Shown: positions 11,003-18,806, counted from the stretch's first letter. The stretch: DNA of 33,995 bases from Companilactobacillus baiquanensis (GCF_003946605.1 NZ_RHOQ01000007.1:1-33995), one strand, 5' to 3'. Numbers and translations: made by a program. Notes: generated by a model from the sequence alone, not told the origin.

Positions 11003-11311
11003 ATGAATGAAAATCCACAATCACCAAAAGATTTGGACGAAGTAATTTTAAGTGATGATCAAGGTAATGAGGATGTTTACAAGATCCTCTTTACTTTTGA
11101 TTCAGAAGATTACGGCAAATCTTATGTCTTCTTGTATCCTAAAAATGCAGAAGATTCAGATGAAATTGAAGTACAAGCTTTCTCATTTACACCCGATGAA
11201 AATGGGGATGTTGATGCTGGAGAATTAAATCCCATTGAAGATGAAGAAGAATGGGATATGGTTCAAGAAGTGCTTAATACTTTCACTGAAGACGATGAAC
11301 AAGGTGAATAA
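11003..11311 (+). CDS. yrzB: DUF1292 family protein YrzB
   Basis: A 102-aa, strongly acidic cytosolic protein with many Asp and Glu residues. It matches the DUF1292/YrzB family in size, composition and position, with LFTFDSEDYGKSYVFLYP as the recognisable core. The function of the family is not established. AGGTGA at 10993-10998 overlaps the ruvX stop and serves ATG 11003. It is the last gene of the yrzL-ruvX-yrzB unit and is followed within 10 bp by a strong terminator hairpin. Confidence 0.9.
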   Translation: MNENPQSPKDLDEVILSDDQGNEDVYKILFTFDSEDYGKSYVFLYPKNAEDSDEIEVQAFSFTPDENGDVDAGELNPIEDEEEWDMVQEVLNTFTEDDEQGE

Positions 11312-11320
11312 CTGACAAAG

Positions 11321-11358
11321 GCGGGACAAGAGTGAGTTTTCTCTCTTGTCCCGCGTTT
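11321..11358 (+). terminator. terminator after yrzB
   Basis: A perfect 12-bp GC-rich stem, GCGGGACAAGAG (11321-11332) with CTCTTGTCCCGC (11343-11354), and a 10-nt loop. The trailing U-run is short (GTTT), so termination may depend mostly on stem strength. Confidence 0.8.
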
Positions 11359-11396
11359 ATGCAAAACTTGAGTGATACGGAATCAAAGGGGATATA

Positions 11397-11939
11397 ATGC
11401 TAAGTCTTTTAATTGTTTTATGTTTAGTCTATGGCTTTTACGTCGGTTCAAGGCGTGGCCTTATGATGCAAGCTTTTTATACAGTTGGGTACACAATATT
11501 CTTTGGAATAGCCTGGGTATCTGCTAGAGCTTTGGGACCAAAATTTGAAATGTTAATACCATATCCTTCCGCTAATTTAGGAAGTGAGTTTGCTTTCTTT
11601 TCTACAAAAGTTGGAATGGAATTAGACGACGCATTTTATCGTGCATTTGCCTTTATTTTTGTCTGCTTTGTGGGTTGGATCATCATGAGATTTATTGGAT
11701 TGTATTTCAAACGATTGACTTATTTTCCAATGTATAATGATGTGAATCTTTTAAGTGGTGGAATATTGGGGTTAATAGTCAACTATGTAATGTTATTTTT
11801 AGTTCTTTTGACTATGGCTATGATTCCGGTCAGTGGCATTCAAGATGCATTACAACATTCATTTATTGCATCAGCAATGATTAGAAGCACTCCAATATTG
11901 ACTCATGCGTTAACAACGCTTTTGATAAGTGGCATATAG
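11397..11939 (+). CDS. cvpA: CvpA family membrane protein
   Basis: A 180-aa integral membrane protein with four likely membrane segments, at about residues 2-18, 25-45, 78-100 and 118-145. An early FYVGSRRGLMMQ loop is typical of CvpA/colicin V production family proteins. The biochemical role is not settled. AAAGGGGAT at 11386-11392 precedes ATG 11397. In many Firmicutes cvpA is read into mutS2. Here a terminator and a palindromic element separate the two (216 bp), which is unusual. Confidence 0.88.
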   Translation: MLSLLIVLCLVYGFYVGSRRGLMMQAFYTVGYTIFFGIAWVSARALGPKFEMLIPYPSANLGSEFAFFSTKVGMELDDAFYRAFAFIFVCFVGWIIMRFIGLYFKRLTYFPMYNDVNLLSGGILGLIVNYVMLFLVLLTMAMIPVSGIQDALQHSFIASAMIRSTPILTHALTTLLISGI

Positions 11940-11955
11940 AAAAAGTAAGGCTGGG

Positions 11956-11985
11956 GAGGGTGTGACTTATGTCACGCTCTCTTTT
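11956..11985 (+). terminator. terminator after cvpA
   Basis: GAGGGTGTGAC (11956-11966) pairs with GTCACGCTCTC (11971-11981), including two G-U pairs, around a TTAT loop. TTTT follows. The same TGTGAC/GTCAC core forms the terminator at 18756-18789, and both sit about 20 nt before a palindromic element. Confidence 0.8.
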
Positions 11986-12012
11986 ACATTTGAGAATGTT
12001 GATTGAGAAAAC

Positions 12013-12122
12013 GCGCTTTGCAAGGCAGAGACCTCCGTTTAGCTACGAATAACGAATAATTGAAATACCCAATTATTCGTTATCCTAGGCTATACTCGGT
12101 CTCTAAGCGCCTTGCAAAGCGC
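12013..12122 (+). repeat. palindromic structured element, copy A
   Basis: A 110-nt near-palindrome that folds into one long hairpin. The outer stem is a perfect 14 bp: GCGCTTTGCAAGGC (12013-12026) with 12109-12122. Next come AGAGACC (12027-12033) with GGTCTCT (12098-12104), then TAGC/TA (12040-12045) with 12086-12092 around one bulged G. The apical stem is 14 bp (12049-12062 with 12070-12083), with loop AAATACC. A second copy lies at 18807-18917 with the same loops but different, compensated stems. It sits between the cvpA terminator and mutS2. I see no coding sequence in it, and whether it acts as RNA or as a mobile repeat is not known. Confidence 0.9.
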
Positions 12123-12155
12123 TCTCTTCAGTCTTCTTTGTTAAGAGGAGATTAA

Positions 12156-14510
12156 ATGAATAATAAAGCATTAAATGTTTTAGAGTTTGATAAAATTAAA
12201 GCCGAAATAGGGAAATTTCTGATTACTTCTAGAGGGCATGCATTATTAAAAAAATTGATGCCGATGTCGGTTGAATCAATTGTTCAAAGATTGATCGATC
12301 AGACAAAAGATGGAATGGATATCGTTCGTCTAAAGGGTGAAATACCAGTTAGAAAATTGGCAGATTTAAACGACCAGGCAAATCGTCTTAAAAAAGACGG
12401 TAATTTGAACGGAACAGAATTGGCAGCGATTGGTCAAGTTCTAAAAAATACGAGTGAATTAAAGGAATTTTTTGAAGGTCTTCATGACGATGCAGTTGAC
12501 CTTAGACAGTTATATGATTTAAACGATGATCTGATCGACAATCCTAGTTTGACGACTAGAATAAATAAATCAGTAGATGAAAGTGGCCGCGTGTTAGATG
12601 CCGCTTCACCAGATTTGAAATATATTAGAGAGCATATTGAACGATTAAACGGTCAAATCAGACATGCGATGGAACAATTTACGCGTGGTAAAAACACAAA
12701 ATATTTGACGGAATCAATTGTTACATTACGTGATGATCGATTTGTCGTTCCAGTTAAAACTGAATATAGAGCCAAGTTTGGCGGGGTCGTCCATGATCAA
12801 AGTGCCAGTGGTCAGACGCTTTACATCGAACCACAAGCTGTTGTAGGACTTAATAATCAATTACATGATGATCAAACTTCAGAAAAACTTGAAGAAATTA
12901 AAATTTTAAATGAATTATCAGATTTAGTTCGTCCAGAGATCGACGATATTGTTAAAAATAATGACGTTCTGGCTCAATTTGATTTGATAAATGCCAAATC
13001 TAAATATGCAAGAGAAATTAAAGGTACAGAACCACTAGTCTCAAGGGATCGGATAGTAGATCTTAAAGAGGCCAAACATCCCTTGATCGACCCTGATCGA
13101 GTTGTGGCTAATGATATTAAAATCGGTGATGACTATCAAACAATGTTAATAACTGGTCCTAATACTGGTGGTAAGACAATCACTATGAAAACATTAGGAT
13201 TGATCCAAGCAATGGCGCAGGCGGGGTTATTTATTCCAGCTCATGAAGAAAGTCAAATTGCTGTCTTTGATGAAATATTTGTTGATATAGGTGATGAACA
13301 ATCAATTGAACAAAATTTGAGTACGTTCTCATCTCATATAGATAATATTATTAATATCATTCATAAAGTATCGCAAAACAGCTTAGTTTTGATCGATGAA
13401 TTAGGGGCTGGTACGGATCCACAAGAAGGTGCTTCAATTGCCATCGCCATTTTGGAAAAACTCGCTAAATCTAATTGCATGATCATGGCAACAACTCACT
13501 ATCCTGAATTAAAGATTTTTGCATATAACACTGAGAATACAATTAATGCCAGTATGGAATTTGATGACGAATCACTAAAACCAACTTATCGACTTTTGAT
13601 TGGTATCCCTGGTGCAAGTAATGCTTTCAACATTGCTGGAAGGCTGGGAATGGATCGTGATGTTGTTGAACGTGGTGAATCATTAATGAGTGGTGAAAGC
13701 CAAGATTTAAACAATATGATCACCGATCTTGAGAATCGTCGTAAGGAATTTGAACAAAAAAATCAAGAATTAACAGAACAATTGGCAAAAAATAAAGCAA
13801 TTGAAGATGATTATGAAAAGAAGCAAGTTGCATTAGCTAATTCTAAAGATAGTGAAATTCAAGCTGCTAAAGTACGTGCTAATCAAATTGTTGCAAAGGC
13901 CAAAGGCAAGTCGGATAAAATTATCGATCATTTACGTGAATTAGAGCGTAAAGGTGTTGCCGTTAAAGAAGACCAATTGATCAGTGCTAAAACTGAATTG
14001 AAGAATCTTCATCAAGATGAAACTGTTAAAAAGAATCGAGTATTGCGTCGTAATAAACGTAAACAAGCTCTTAAAGTCGGAGATGAAGTAAAGGCGATCC
14101 CTTACGGTCAAATTGGTACTATAGTTAGAAAAAATCGTAATGATGAGTTTGAAGTACAATTAGGTATCCTGAAAATGAAGTTTAAGAGTGATGATCTTGA
14201 AAAAGTTCAATCATCTAAAAATGACGAAGAACAAAAACCAACTATGGTCAGAAGAACTAAGAGTACCGGACTTTCCAGCAAGTTAGATCTTCGTGGCAAA
14301 CGTTATGAAGAAGCAATGACAGAATTGGATAGTTATATTGATGAGGCTCTATTGGCAGGTTATAATCAAGTTACTATCGTGCATGGATTTGGTACGGGAG
14401 TAATTAGAAAAGGTGTTACTAAATACTTGCAAAGTAATCCAAGAGTTAAATCATTTGGATATGCTCCAGCAAGTTCAGGTGGTTCGGGAGCTACGATCGT
14501 TGATTTATAA
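12156..14510 (+). CDS. mutS2: MutS2 endonuclease/ribosome-rescue ATPase
   Basis: A 784-aa MutS2 protein. Members suppress recombination, and in Bacillus they act on collided ribosomes. Visible features are an N-terminal coiled/core region, Walker A GPNTGGKT (334-341), Walker B region LIDELGAGTDPQEG, and a long charged coiled coil at about 515-640. A C-terminal Smr domain starts at LDLRGK (710-715) and holds HGFGTG (743-748), the nuclease signature. There is no MutS mismatch-recognition domain, as expected. AAGAGGAG precedes ATG 12156. The gene follows palindromic element A, and trxA follows after 76 bp. Confidence 0.96.
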   Translation: MNNKALNVLEFDKIKAEIGKFLITSRGHALLKKLMPMSVESIVQRLIDQTKDGMDIVRLKGEIPVRKLADLNDQANRLKKDGNLNGTELAAIGQVLKNTSELKEFFEGLHDDAVDLRQLYDLNDDLIDNPSLTTRINKSVDESGRVLDAASPDLKYIREHIERLNGQIRHAMEQFTRGKNTKYLTESIVTLRDDRFVVPVKTEYRAKFGGVVHDQSASGQTLYIEPQAVVGLNNQLHDDQTSEKLEEIKILNELSDLVRPEIDDIVKNNDVLAQFDLINAKSKYAREIKGTEPLVSRDRIVDLKEAKHPLIDPDRVVANDIKIGDDYQTMLITGPNTGGKTITMKTLGLIQAMAQAGLFIPAHEESQIAVFDEIFVDIGDEQSIEQNLSTFSSHIDNIINIIHKVSQNSLVLIDELGAGTDPQEGASIAIAILEKLAKSNCMIMATTHYPELKIFAYNTENTINASMEFDDESLKPTYRLLIGIPGASNAFNIAGRLGMDRDVVERGESLMSGESQDLNNMITDLENRRKEFEQKNQELTEQLAKNKAIEDDYEKKQVALANSKDSEIQAAKVRANQIVAKAKGKSDKIIDHLRELERKGVAVKEDQLISAKTELKNLHQDETVKKNRVLRRNKRKQALKVGDEVKAIPYGQIGTIVRKNRNDEFEVQLGILKMKFKSDDLEKVQSSKNDEEQKPTMVRRTKSTGLSSKLDLRGKRYEEAMTELDSYIDEALLAGYNQVTIVHGFGTGVIRKGVTKYLQSNPRVKSFGYAPASSGGSGATIVDL

Positions 14511-14586
14511 AACTCGAAACAAAATATTTCCAAGAATTACCTGAAAGTGATATTTTAAATAGAGTGATTTAAAAAGGAGTGATTTC

Positions 14587-14898
14587 ATGGTTGATGAAGT
14601 AACAGATGCAAACTACCAAGATGAAACCAAAGACGGAGTTGTATTAACAGATTTTTGGGCAACATGGTGTGGTCCATGTCGTATGCAATCACCTGTAATT
14701 GAGGATTTATCAGAGGAAAACGATGCGGTTAAGTTTACAAAGATGGATGTAGACGCTAATCCTAAAACACCAGAATCATATGGTATTATGGCTATTCCAA
14801 CACTTATTATCCAAAAAGATGGTAAGGTTGTTGAAAAGTTGACAGGATTCCATAGTAAAGCTCAATTAGCTAAGATTTTGGATGGTTATACAGATTAG
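14587..14898 (+). CDS. trxA: thioredoxin
   Basis: A 103-aa cytosolic thiol-disulfide reductant. The active site WCGPC has Cys28 and Cys31, preceded by TDFWAT. The cis-proline loop MAIPTLI and the C-terminal GFHSKAQL are normal. AAAAAGGAGTGATT precedes ATG 14587. It probably shares transcripts with mutS2, as no terminator lies between them, and a strong terminator follows. Confidence 0.97.
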   Translation: MVDEVTDANYQDETKDGVVLTDFWATWCGPCRMQSPVIEDLSEENDAVKFTKMDVDANPKTPESYGIMAIPTLIIQKDGKVVEKLTGFHSKAQLAKILDGYTD

Positions 14899-14910
14899 TT
14901 CTTAAAGTAC

Positions 14911-14957
14911 AAATATGGTCAGTGATCCGATTTTGGATTGCTGACCATATTTTTTTA
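14911..14957 (+). terminator. terminator after trxA
   Basis: AAATATGGTCAG (14911-14922) pairs with CTGACCATATTT (14941-14952), with an inner ATCC/GGAT helix, followed by seven T. The A-run on the left is short, so it reads mainly on the plus strand. Confidence 0.92.
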
Positions 14958-14997
14958 TATACTTTTTGAATAATAAAAAATCTGCATAAATATATAA

Positions 14998-15011
14998 TGT
15001 AAGCGATATAA
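14998..15011 (+). promoter_or_regulatory. possible cre-like site upstream of the 270-aa gene
   Basis: TGTAAGCGATATAA matches 12 of 14 positions of the general cre consensus bound by CcpA; the core pyrimidine after CG is replaced by A. It lies about 20 nt upstream of a candidate promoter. AT-rich sequence makes chance matches easy, so this is tentative. Confidence 0.3.
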
Positions 15012-15029
15012 TTATTCTCTTAAAATACG

Positions 15030-15057
15030 TTGACTTTTCAGTTAAACGTATTAAATA
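15030..15057 (+). promoter_or_regulatory. candidate promoter of the 270-aa gene
   Basis: TTGACT (15030-15035) and TAAATA (15052-15057) are spaced by 16 nt. They lie 40 nt before the gene and after the trxA terminator, where a new promoter is needed. Confidence 0.5.
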
Positions 15058-15096
15058 ATGAGTTTGTAAGTAGCTAAAATTAAGGAGTGTGTACAA

Positions 15097-15909
15097 ATGG
15101 ACAAGATTGATGAAAACTTCTATTTGAATGTTGATGATGAAGCTTTGAAACAAAAAGTTATAAGTGACTTATTTGAATGGCAAGCTAATATTCCCGCACA
15201 ACTAGAGCGTACTTTAAAAAAACGTCATATTGAGGATAAGATCGTTTGGAAAGGTGCTATCATTGGCCATACTAAAGATGAGAAATACTATGGCAAACGT
15301 AGTGTCTTAATGTTTTATTTCAATAATTATTATGTGATGAATGTTTGGGCAGATGTTAGTGATCCAATCAAATTCTATATGGATGAATTCAAAGTTAAAC
15401 CAAATATCGCTATTTTTGGATATGGTTTCTTGGAAGACAGAAATGTAACCTTTACAGAAGATAATCCAGTTGAAATTGCCTACAGTATTGATAAGTTTTG
15501 TGTTGGTGATGGAATTGGCGATCCTGCAGAAATTTACGATGTAATTTCAGATCTTATTAACAAACGTAAAGATGAAGTTAATAAGGAAGTCGAAAAGGCG
15601 ATCAATAAACGTGACGAGGATTATGGGGCCTCAAAGATCGACAGTCGTTTCCGCAATGTTAAAGATATTGTCAGCCAAGGTCCGATCCCTAAGGGCTTCA
15701 AATATCAAGCACCTAAAATCTATATTACTAGTGAAGGTATTGATGACTGTAAGAAGGCTTATAAAGACTGCTTAGCACAAGCATATGCTGATATGAATAG
15801 TGGTAAATACGATGCTTTGTTTAATGTTAAAGTAATCAGCCAACCGGTTGCTGAAAATGGAATTTGCAGTATGTATCTAACTGGGGATGCAGTTAACATT
15901 TGTAATTAA
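15097..15909 (+). CDS. unrecognised 270-aa protein
   Basis: I do not recognise this family. The product has no signal peptide or membrane segment and is rich in Asp, Lys, Tyr and Asn. A central charged helix (about residues 158-182, ISDLINKRKDEVNKEVEK and onward) separates an N-terminal part rich in aromatic strands (SVLMFYFNNYYVMNVWADV) from a C-terminal part. The C-terminal part contains three cysteines (DDCKKAYKDC, GICSMY) and ends GDAVNICN. The ribosome-binding site AAGGAGTG (15082-15089) is strong, and the codon use looks like that of its neighbours, so it is probably a well-expressed native gene. It stands alone between the trxA terminator and a convergent terminator shared with yslB. 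Confidence 0.85.
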   Translation: MDKIDENFYLNVDDEALKQKVISDLFEWQANIPAQLERTLKKRHIEDKIVWKGAIIGHTKDEKYYGKRSVLMFYFNNYYVMNVWADVSDPIKFYMDEFKVKPNIAIFGYGFLEDRNVTFTEDNPVEIAYSIDKFCVGDGIGDPAEIYDVISDLINKRKDEVNKEVEKAINKRDEDYGASKIDSRFRNVKDIVSQGPIPKGFKYQAPKIYITSEGIDDCKKAYKDCLAQAYADMNSGKYDALFNVKVISQPVAENGICSMYLTGDAVNICN

Positions 15910-15919
15910 ATGAAATTAA

Positions 15920-15958
15920 AAAAAGACGATCAAGCATTTTTGCTTCATCGTCTTTTTT
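15920..15958. terminator. bidirectional terminator between the 270-aa gene and yslB
   Basis: AAAAAGACGAT/ATCGTCTTTTT plus an inner AAGC/GCTT form the stem, with A-run on the left and T-run on the right. It therefore works for both convergent genes. Confidence 0.92.
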
Positions 15959-15968
15959 GATGTAAACT

Positions 15969-16457
15969 TTAGTTTCGATCGATTTTAATTGTAATCGAAA
16001 CACTTTGAGCTTTACTGTTAGTTGTATAAGTTCCCAAACAATAAGCATCTATCGTTCTTTCTACTGTCTCAGTAATTACCCCTGTTTCCAATGAAAATTC
16101 AGGATCGTCATTGTTCAAGTTGAAACGCTGTTCAACTTCAGGTCCATTTAAAGTGTATCGATAACTGGTTTTGGTTTGGTTGGATACTTCAAGGTTACCA
16201 AATCCAGCTTTAGTGAATAAATCAGGAAGGCTTTGCATATCTAGAACTAGATTTCTACTGAGATTTTTACCAGCCCAATAGAGCATCTCGATAGAATCTT
16301 TTTTTAATAAGTCAGATAAAACAAAGTCACGTAATACTGAGACTGCAAAATAATCTTCAGTTAACCGTGTATCTTTACCGTTTGCATCTTCCTTGAGAAC
16401 ATCAGGTATGTCATGTTCAGTTAACTTTTTATCTAATTCTTTTGATTTTGCGGCCAT
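15969..16457 (-). CDS. yslB: YslB family protein (DUF2507)
   Basis: A 162-aa cytosolic protein. The stretch LRDFVLSDLLKKDSIEMLYWAGKNLSR is the recognisable core of the DUF2507/YslB family. The family folds like a small-ligand-binding domain, and its role is unknown. AAAAAAGGAGC precedes the ATG at 16457. It is transcribed away from murI, a neighbourhood also seen in other Firmicutes, and ends at the shared terminator. An extended -10 lies 29 bp upstream. Confidence 0.85.
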   Translation of the reverse strand: MAAKSKELDKKLTEHDIPDVLKEDANGKDTRLTEDYFAVSVLRDFVLSDLLKKDSIEMLYWAGKNLSRNLVLDMQSLPDLFTKAGFGNLEVSNQTKTSYRYTLNGPEVEQRFNLNNDDPEFSLETGVITETVERTIDAYCLGTYTTNSKAQSVSITIKIDRN

Positions 16458-16485
16458 GATTTTAGCTCCTTTTTTATGACAATTT

Positions 16486-16494
16486 ATTATATCA
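16486..16494 (-). promoter_or_regulatory. extended -10 promoter of yslB
   Basis: Read on the minus strand, TGATATAAT is a full extended -10 (TGnTATAAT). The -35 region is weak. It lies 29 bp before the yslB start. Confidence 0.55.
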
Positions 16495-16596
16495 TTAGGA
16501 TAGTTGCTTTTTAAGTGATTGTAACAGATAGAGCAAAGAAATTGGTTAAATATACAATTAAATTACTAAAGTGAAAATAAATTATAGAGGTGTATT

Positions 16597-17397
16597 ATGA
16601 GCGACAACAGACCAATAGGATTATTAGATTCAGGTTTAGGTGGCTTAACTGTAACTAAAGAAGTTATTCGTCAATTACCAAATGAGGACATTATTTTTAT
16701 CGGGGATGAGGCTAGAATGCCTTATGGAGTTAAAACTAAAGATGAAATTATTAATTGTACTAGACAATTAGTTCAGTATTTGGTTGATCAAAATGTTAAA
16801 GTCATTATCTATGCTTGCAATACAGCTACTGCCAATGCTCTACCAGCTTTAAGAAAAGAATTTTCGATCCCAATGATCGGGGTTATTGAACCGGGTGCAA
16901 TTTCCGCTACTCAAGTTACTAAAACTAAACACATTGGCGTTATTGGAACTGAAGCTACTATTAAAGCTAAGAGTTACAGTACGGCTATTAATGGTTTGGA
17001 TAGTGATATTGATGTTTTAGGTATTGCTGCTCAAGATTTTGTTACATTCGTAGAAAAAGACGCCATTGATTCCAAGGACGCAAAAGAAAGTATTGCTAGA
17101 ACTCTAAAGCCTTATAAGGATAGTGACTATGATACTTTAGTGCTAGGTTGTACTCATTTTCCAATGTTACGTGATCAAATTCAAAATTACCTACCTGATG
17201 TTAAATTAGTTGATTCAGGTGTTGCAACAGTTACCTTAACAAAGAAGTTCTTAGATGATAATGATATGCTGACTGATACTAAAGATTCTAAGATCAAATT
17301 GCATGCAACGGGCAATATTAATGAATTTAAACGACTTGCAAGTCGTTGGTTAGCAACAGATATTGATGAAATAAGTTTAGTAAACGTGGAGAATTAA
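16597..17397 (+). CDS. murI: glutamate racemase
   Basis: Makes D-glutamate for peptidoglycan. The 266-aa product has the two catalytic cysteines in YACNTATAN (Cys74) and LGCTHFP (Cys185, with His187). The N-terminal DSGLGG loop (Asp11, Ser12) is also present. AGAGGTG precedes ATG 16597. rdgB starts 2 bp after the stop, so the two form an operon. Divergent yslB lies upstream. Confidence 0.97.
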   Translation: MSDNRPIGLLDSGLGGLTVTKEVIRQLPNEDIIFIGDEARMPYGVKTKDEIINCTRQLVQYLVDQNVKVIIYACNTATANALPALRKEFSIPMIGVIEPGAISATQVTKTKHIGVIGTEATIKAKSYSTAINGLDSDIDVLGIAAQDFVTFVEKDAIDSKDAKESIARTLKPYKDSDYDTLVLGCTHFPMLRDQIQNYLPDVKLVDSGVATVTLTKKFLDDNDMLTDTKDSKIKLHATGNINEFKRLASRWLATDIDEISLVNVEN

Positions 17398-17399
17398 TA

Positions 17400-17999
17400 A
17401 TGAAAGAAATTATTATTGCTACAAGTAATCCTAATAAAGCTAAAGAATTTCGTAGGATCTTTGATGAATCAGAATTTGAATTAAAGACACTTCTGGATTT
17501 ATCGGATGTACCAGAAATAAGAGAAACCGGGAGTAGTTTTGAAGAGAATGCCAAAATAAAAGCTCATACGGTAATGAAAAAGTTTAACTTACCAACAATT
17601 GCCGATGATTCCGGACTTGAAGTAGACGCTTTATTTGGCCAGCCAGGTATTTATTCTGCTAGATATGCAGGTGATCATAATGATGCCGCCAATAATGCTA
17701 AACTTTTAGCAGAACTTGGTGGAGTACCAGCTGAAAAAAGAAATGCCCGTTTTGTTACAACGTTAGTTTTTTCCAATCCTAAAAACGAAAAGGATTTAGT
17801 TGTTGAAGGTGAGGTCAAAGGCCAAATCGCCACTTTTCCTCAAGGAGACAATGGGTTTGGATATGATCCATTATTCTATCTTCCAGAATTAGGAAAGACG
17901 ATGGCTGAATTAACATTGGATCAAAAAAATGAAATTAGTCATCGTGGTCGGGCCATTAGAAAACTGGAAAAAGAATGGCTAGATTGGATTAATTGGTAA
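17400..17999 (+). CDS. rdgB: XTP/dITP diphosphatase (RdgB/HAM1)
   Basis: Hydrolyses non-canonical purine nucleoside triphosphates such as dITP and XTP, keeping them out of DNA and RNA. The 199-aa product has TSNPNKAKEF (8-17), the metal-binding ADDSGLEVDAL (68-78), GIYSARYAG and the specificity loop GDNGFGYDPLF. GTGGAG overlaps the end of murI and serves ATG 17400. The murI-rdgB pairing is common in lactobacilli. Confidence 0.97.
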   Translation: MKEIIIATSNPNKAKEFRRIFDESEFELKTLLDLSDVPEIRETGSSFEENAKIKAHTVMKKFNLPTIADDSGLEVDALFGQPGIYSARYAGDHNDAANNAKLLAELGGVPAEKRNARFVTTLVFSNPKNEKDLVVEGEVKGQIATFPQGDNGFGYDPLFYLPELGKTMAELTLDQKNEISHRGRAIRKLEKEWLDWINW

Positions 18000-18003
18000 T
18001 TGA

Positions 18004-18032
18004 TTGCTGTAATACCGCGATAATGCTAATAT
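18004..18032 (+). promoter_or_regulatory. promoter of the DUF948-YtxH pair
   Basis: TTGCTG (18004-18009) and TAATAT (18027-18032) with a 17-nt spacer. The -10 is extended by a TGC immediately before it. It lies 34 nt upstream of the next start codon. Confidence 0.65.
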
Positions 18033-18065
18033 TAGATTGCTATTAAAATTTAGGAGGAATTTGAT

Positions 18066-18476
18066 ATGACAGGTGGACAAATTGCAGGATTAATCGCAGC
18101 AGTTGCTTTTGTTGCATTGGTTGTTTACTTGGCTATGACTTTGATTCAAACAGCTAAGCTACTTAAAGAATTACAATCAACAATGCAAGAAACGACTAAG
18201 ATGGTGGAAGTTCTTTCAAAAAATACTGATGAATTGATGCAACAAAGTAGTCAGTTAGTCGATAAGACAAATACTTTGATGGATGATGTAAATGGAAAAG
18301 CTGAAAAGTTAAATCCACTTTTTGATACAGTTGAGAATTTGGGTCAAAAAGCCGCTAACGCCACAGCTGAAAAGCCAAATTCTGGATTTGGAATTCATAG
18401 TTTAATGAATCTCGCCAGTGTAGCCTCAATGGTTAAGTCAGCCGCTAAGTTCGTTCCCAGAAAGAAGAAAAATTAA
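18066..18476 (+). CDS. DUF948 domain membrane-anchored protein
   Basis: A 136-aa protein with one N-terminal membrane segment (about residues 7-27, AGLIAAVAFVALVVYLAM). A helical heptad-rich region of Leu, Thr, Gln and Asn follows (about 30-105), and the tail is basic and Lys-rich. This matches DUF948 (YtxG-like) proteins, often encoded with YtxH-type proteins and linked in Bacillus to general stress. AGGAGG precedes ATG 18066. The next gene starts 2 bp after the stop. Confidence 0.85.
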   Translation: MTGGQIAGLIAAVAFVALVVYLAMTLIQTAKLLKELQSTMQETTKMVEVLSKNTDELMQQSSQLVDKTNTLMDDVNGKAEKLNPLFDTVENLGQKAANATAEKPNSGFGIHSLMNLASVASMVKSAAKFVPRKKKN

Positions 18477-18478
18477 TT

Positions 18479-18757
18479 ATGAAAAATAAATTTGCTTTGG
18501 GATTGGCTTTAGGTGGTGTCGTAGGTTACGCTGCTTCAAAATATTTGGCTAGTGAGTCAGGACAAAAACTATTGGAAAACGTTCAAACAATTCGTGGCGA
18601 TTTCAATAATGGTGGTGTTGGTCTTGCTGATGCTAAACTAATGGATTCATTTAATGAAAAAACAGATGAATTGAAAAATGAAATGTTAAATACAGCTGAT
18701 AAAATTGATAATCAAGAATCAAATATCGTTTTTGATGAAGAAGATATAAAAAAATAA
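18479..18757 (+). CDS. YtxH-like small membrane protein
   Basis: A 92-aa protein with a Gly/Ala-rich N-terminal membrane segment (KFALGLALGGVVGYAASKYLA, without its last residues as the core) followed by an amphipathic helical tail. This is the usual YtxH-type build. It has no strong ribosome-binding site of its own and starts 2 bp after the DUF948 stop, so translational coupling is likely. The role of the pair is not known beyond an association with stress and envelope functions in other species. The stop codon lies at the base of the terminator. Confidence 0.8.
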   Translation: MKNKFALGLALGGVVGYAASKYLASESGQKLLENVQTIRGDFNNGGVGLADAKLMDSFNEKTDELKNEMLNTADKIDNQESNIVFDEEDIKK

Positions 18758-18789
18758 AGGAGATGTGACGAAAGTCACACCTCCTTTTT
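18756..18789. terminator. terminator after the YtxH-like gene, shared with pepQ
   Basis: AAAGGAG-A-TGTGAC (18756-18769), GAAA loop, then GTCACA-C-CTCCTTT with a T-run to 18789. The A-run on the left gives the minus strand a U-run too, so pepQ transcripts can also end here. Its TGTGAC/GTCACA core resembles the cvpA terminator. Confidence 0.92.
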
Positions 18790-18806
18790 GGATTATTTAT
18801 TGAAAC

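Noticed and set aside
12013..12122. Insertion sequence end or transposase remnant
   Set aside because: No transposase gene, no clear target-site duplication, and compensated stem changes fit a structural element better. A MITE origin is not excluded.
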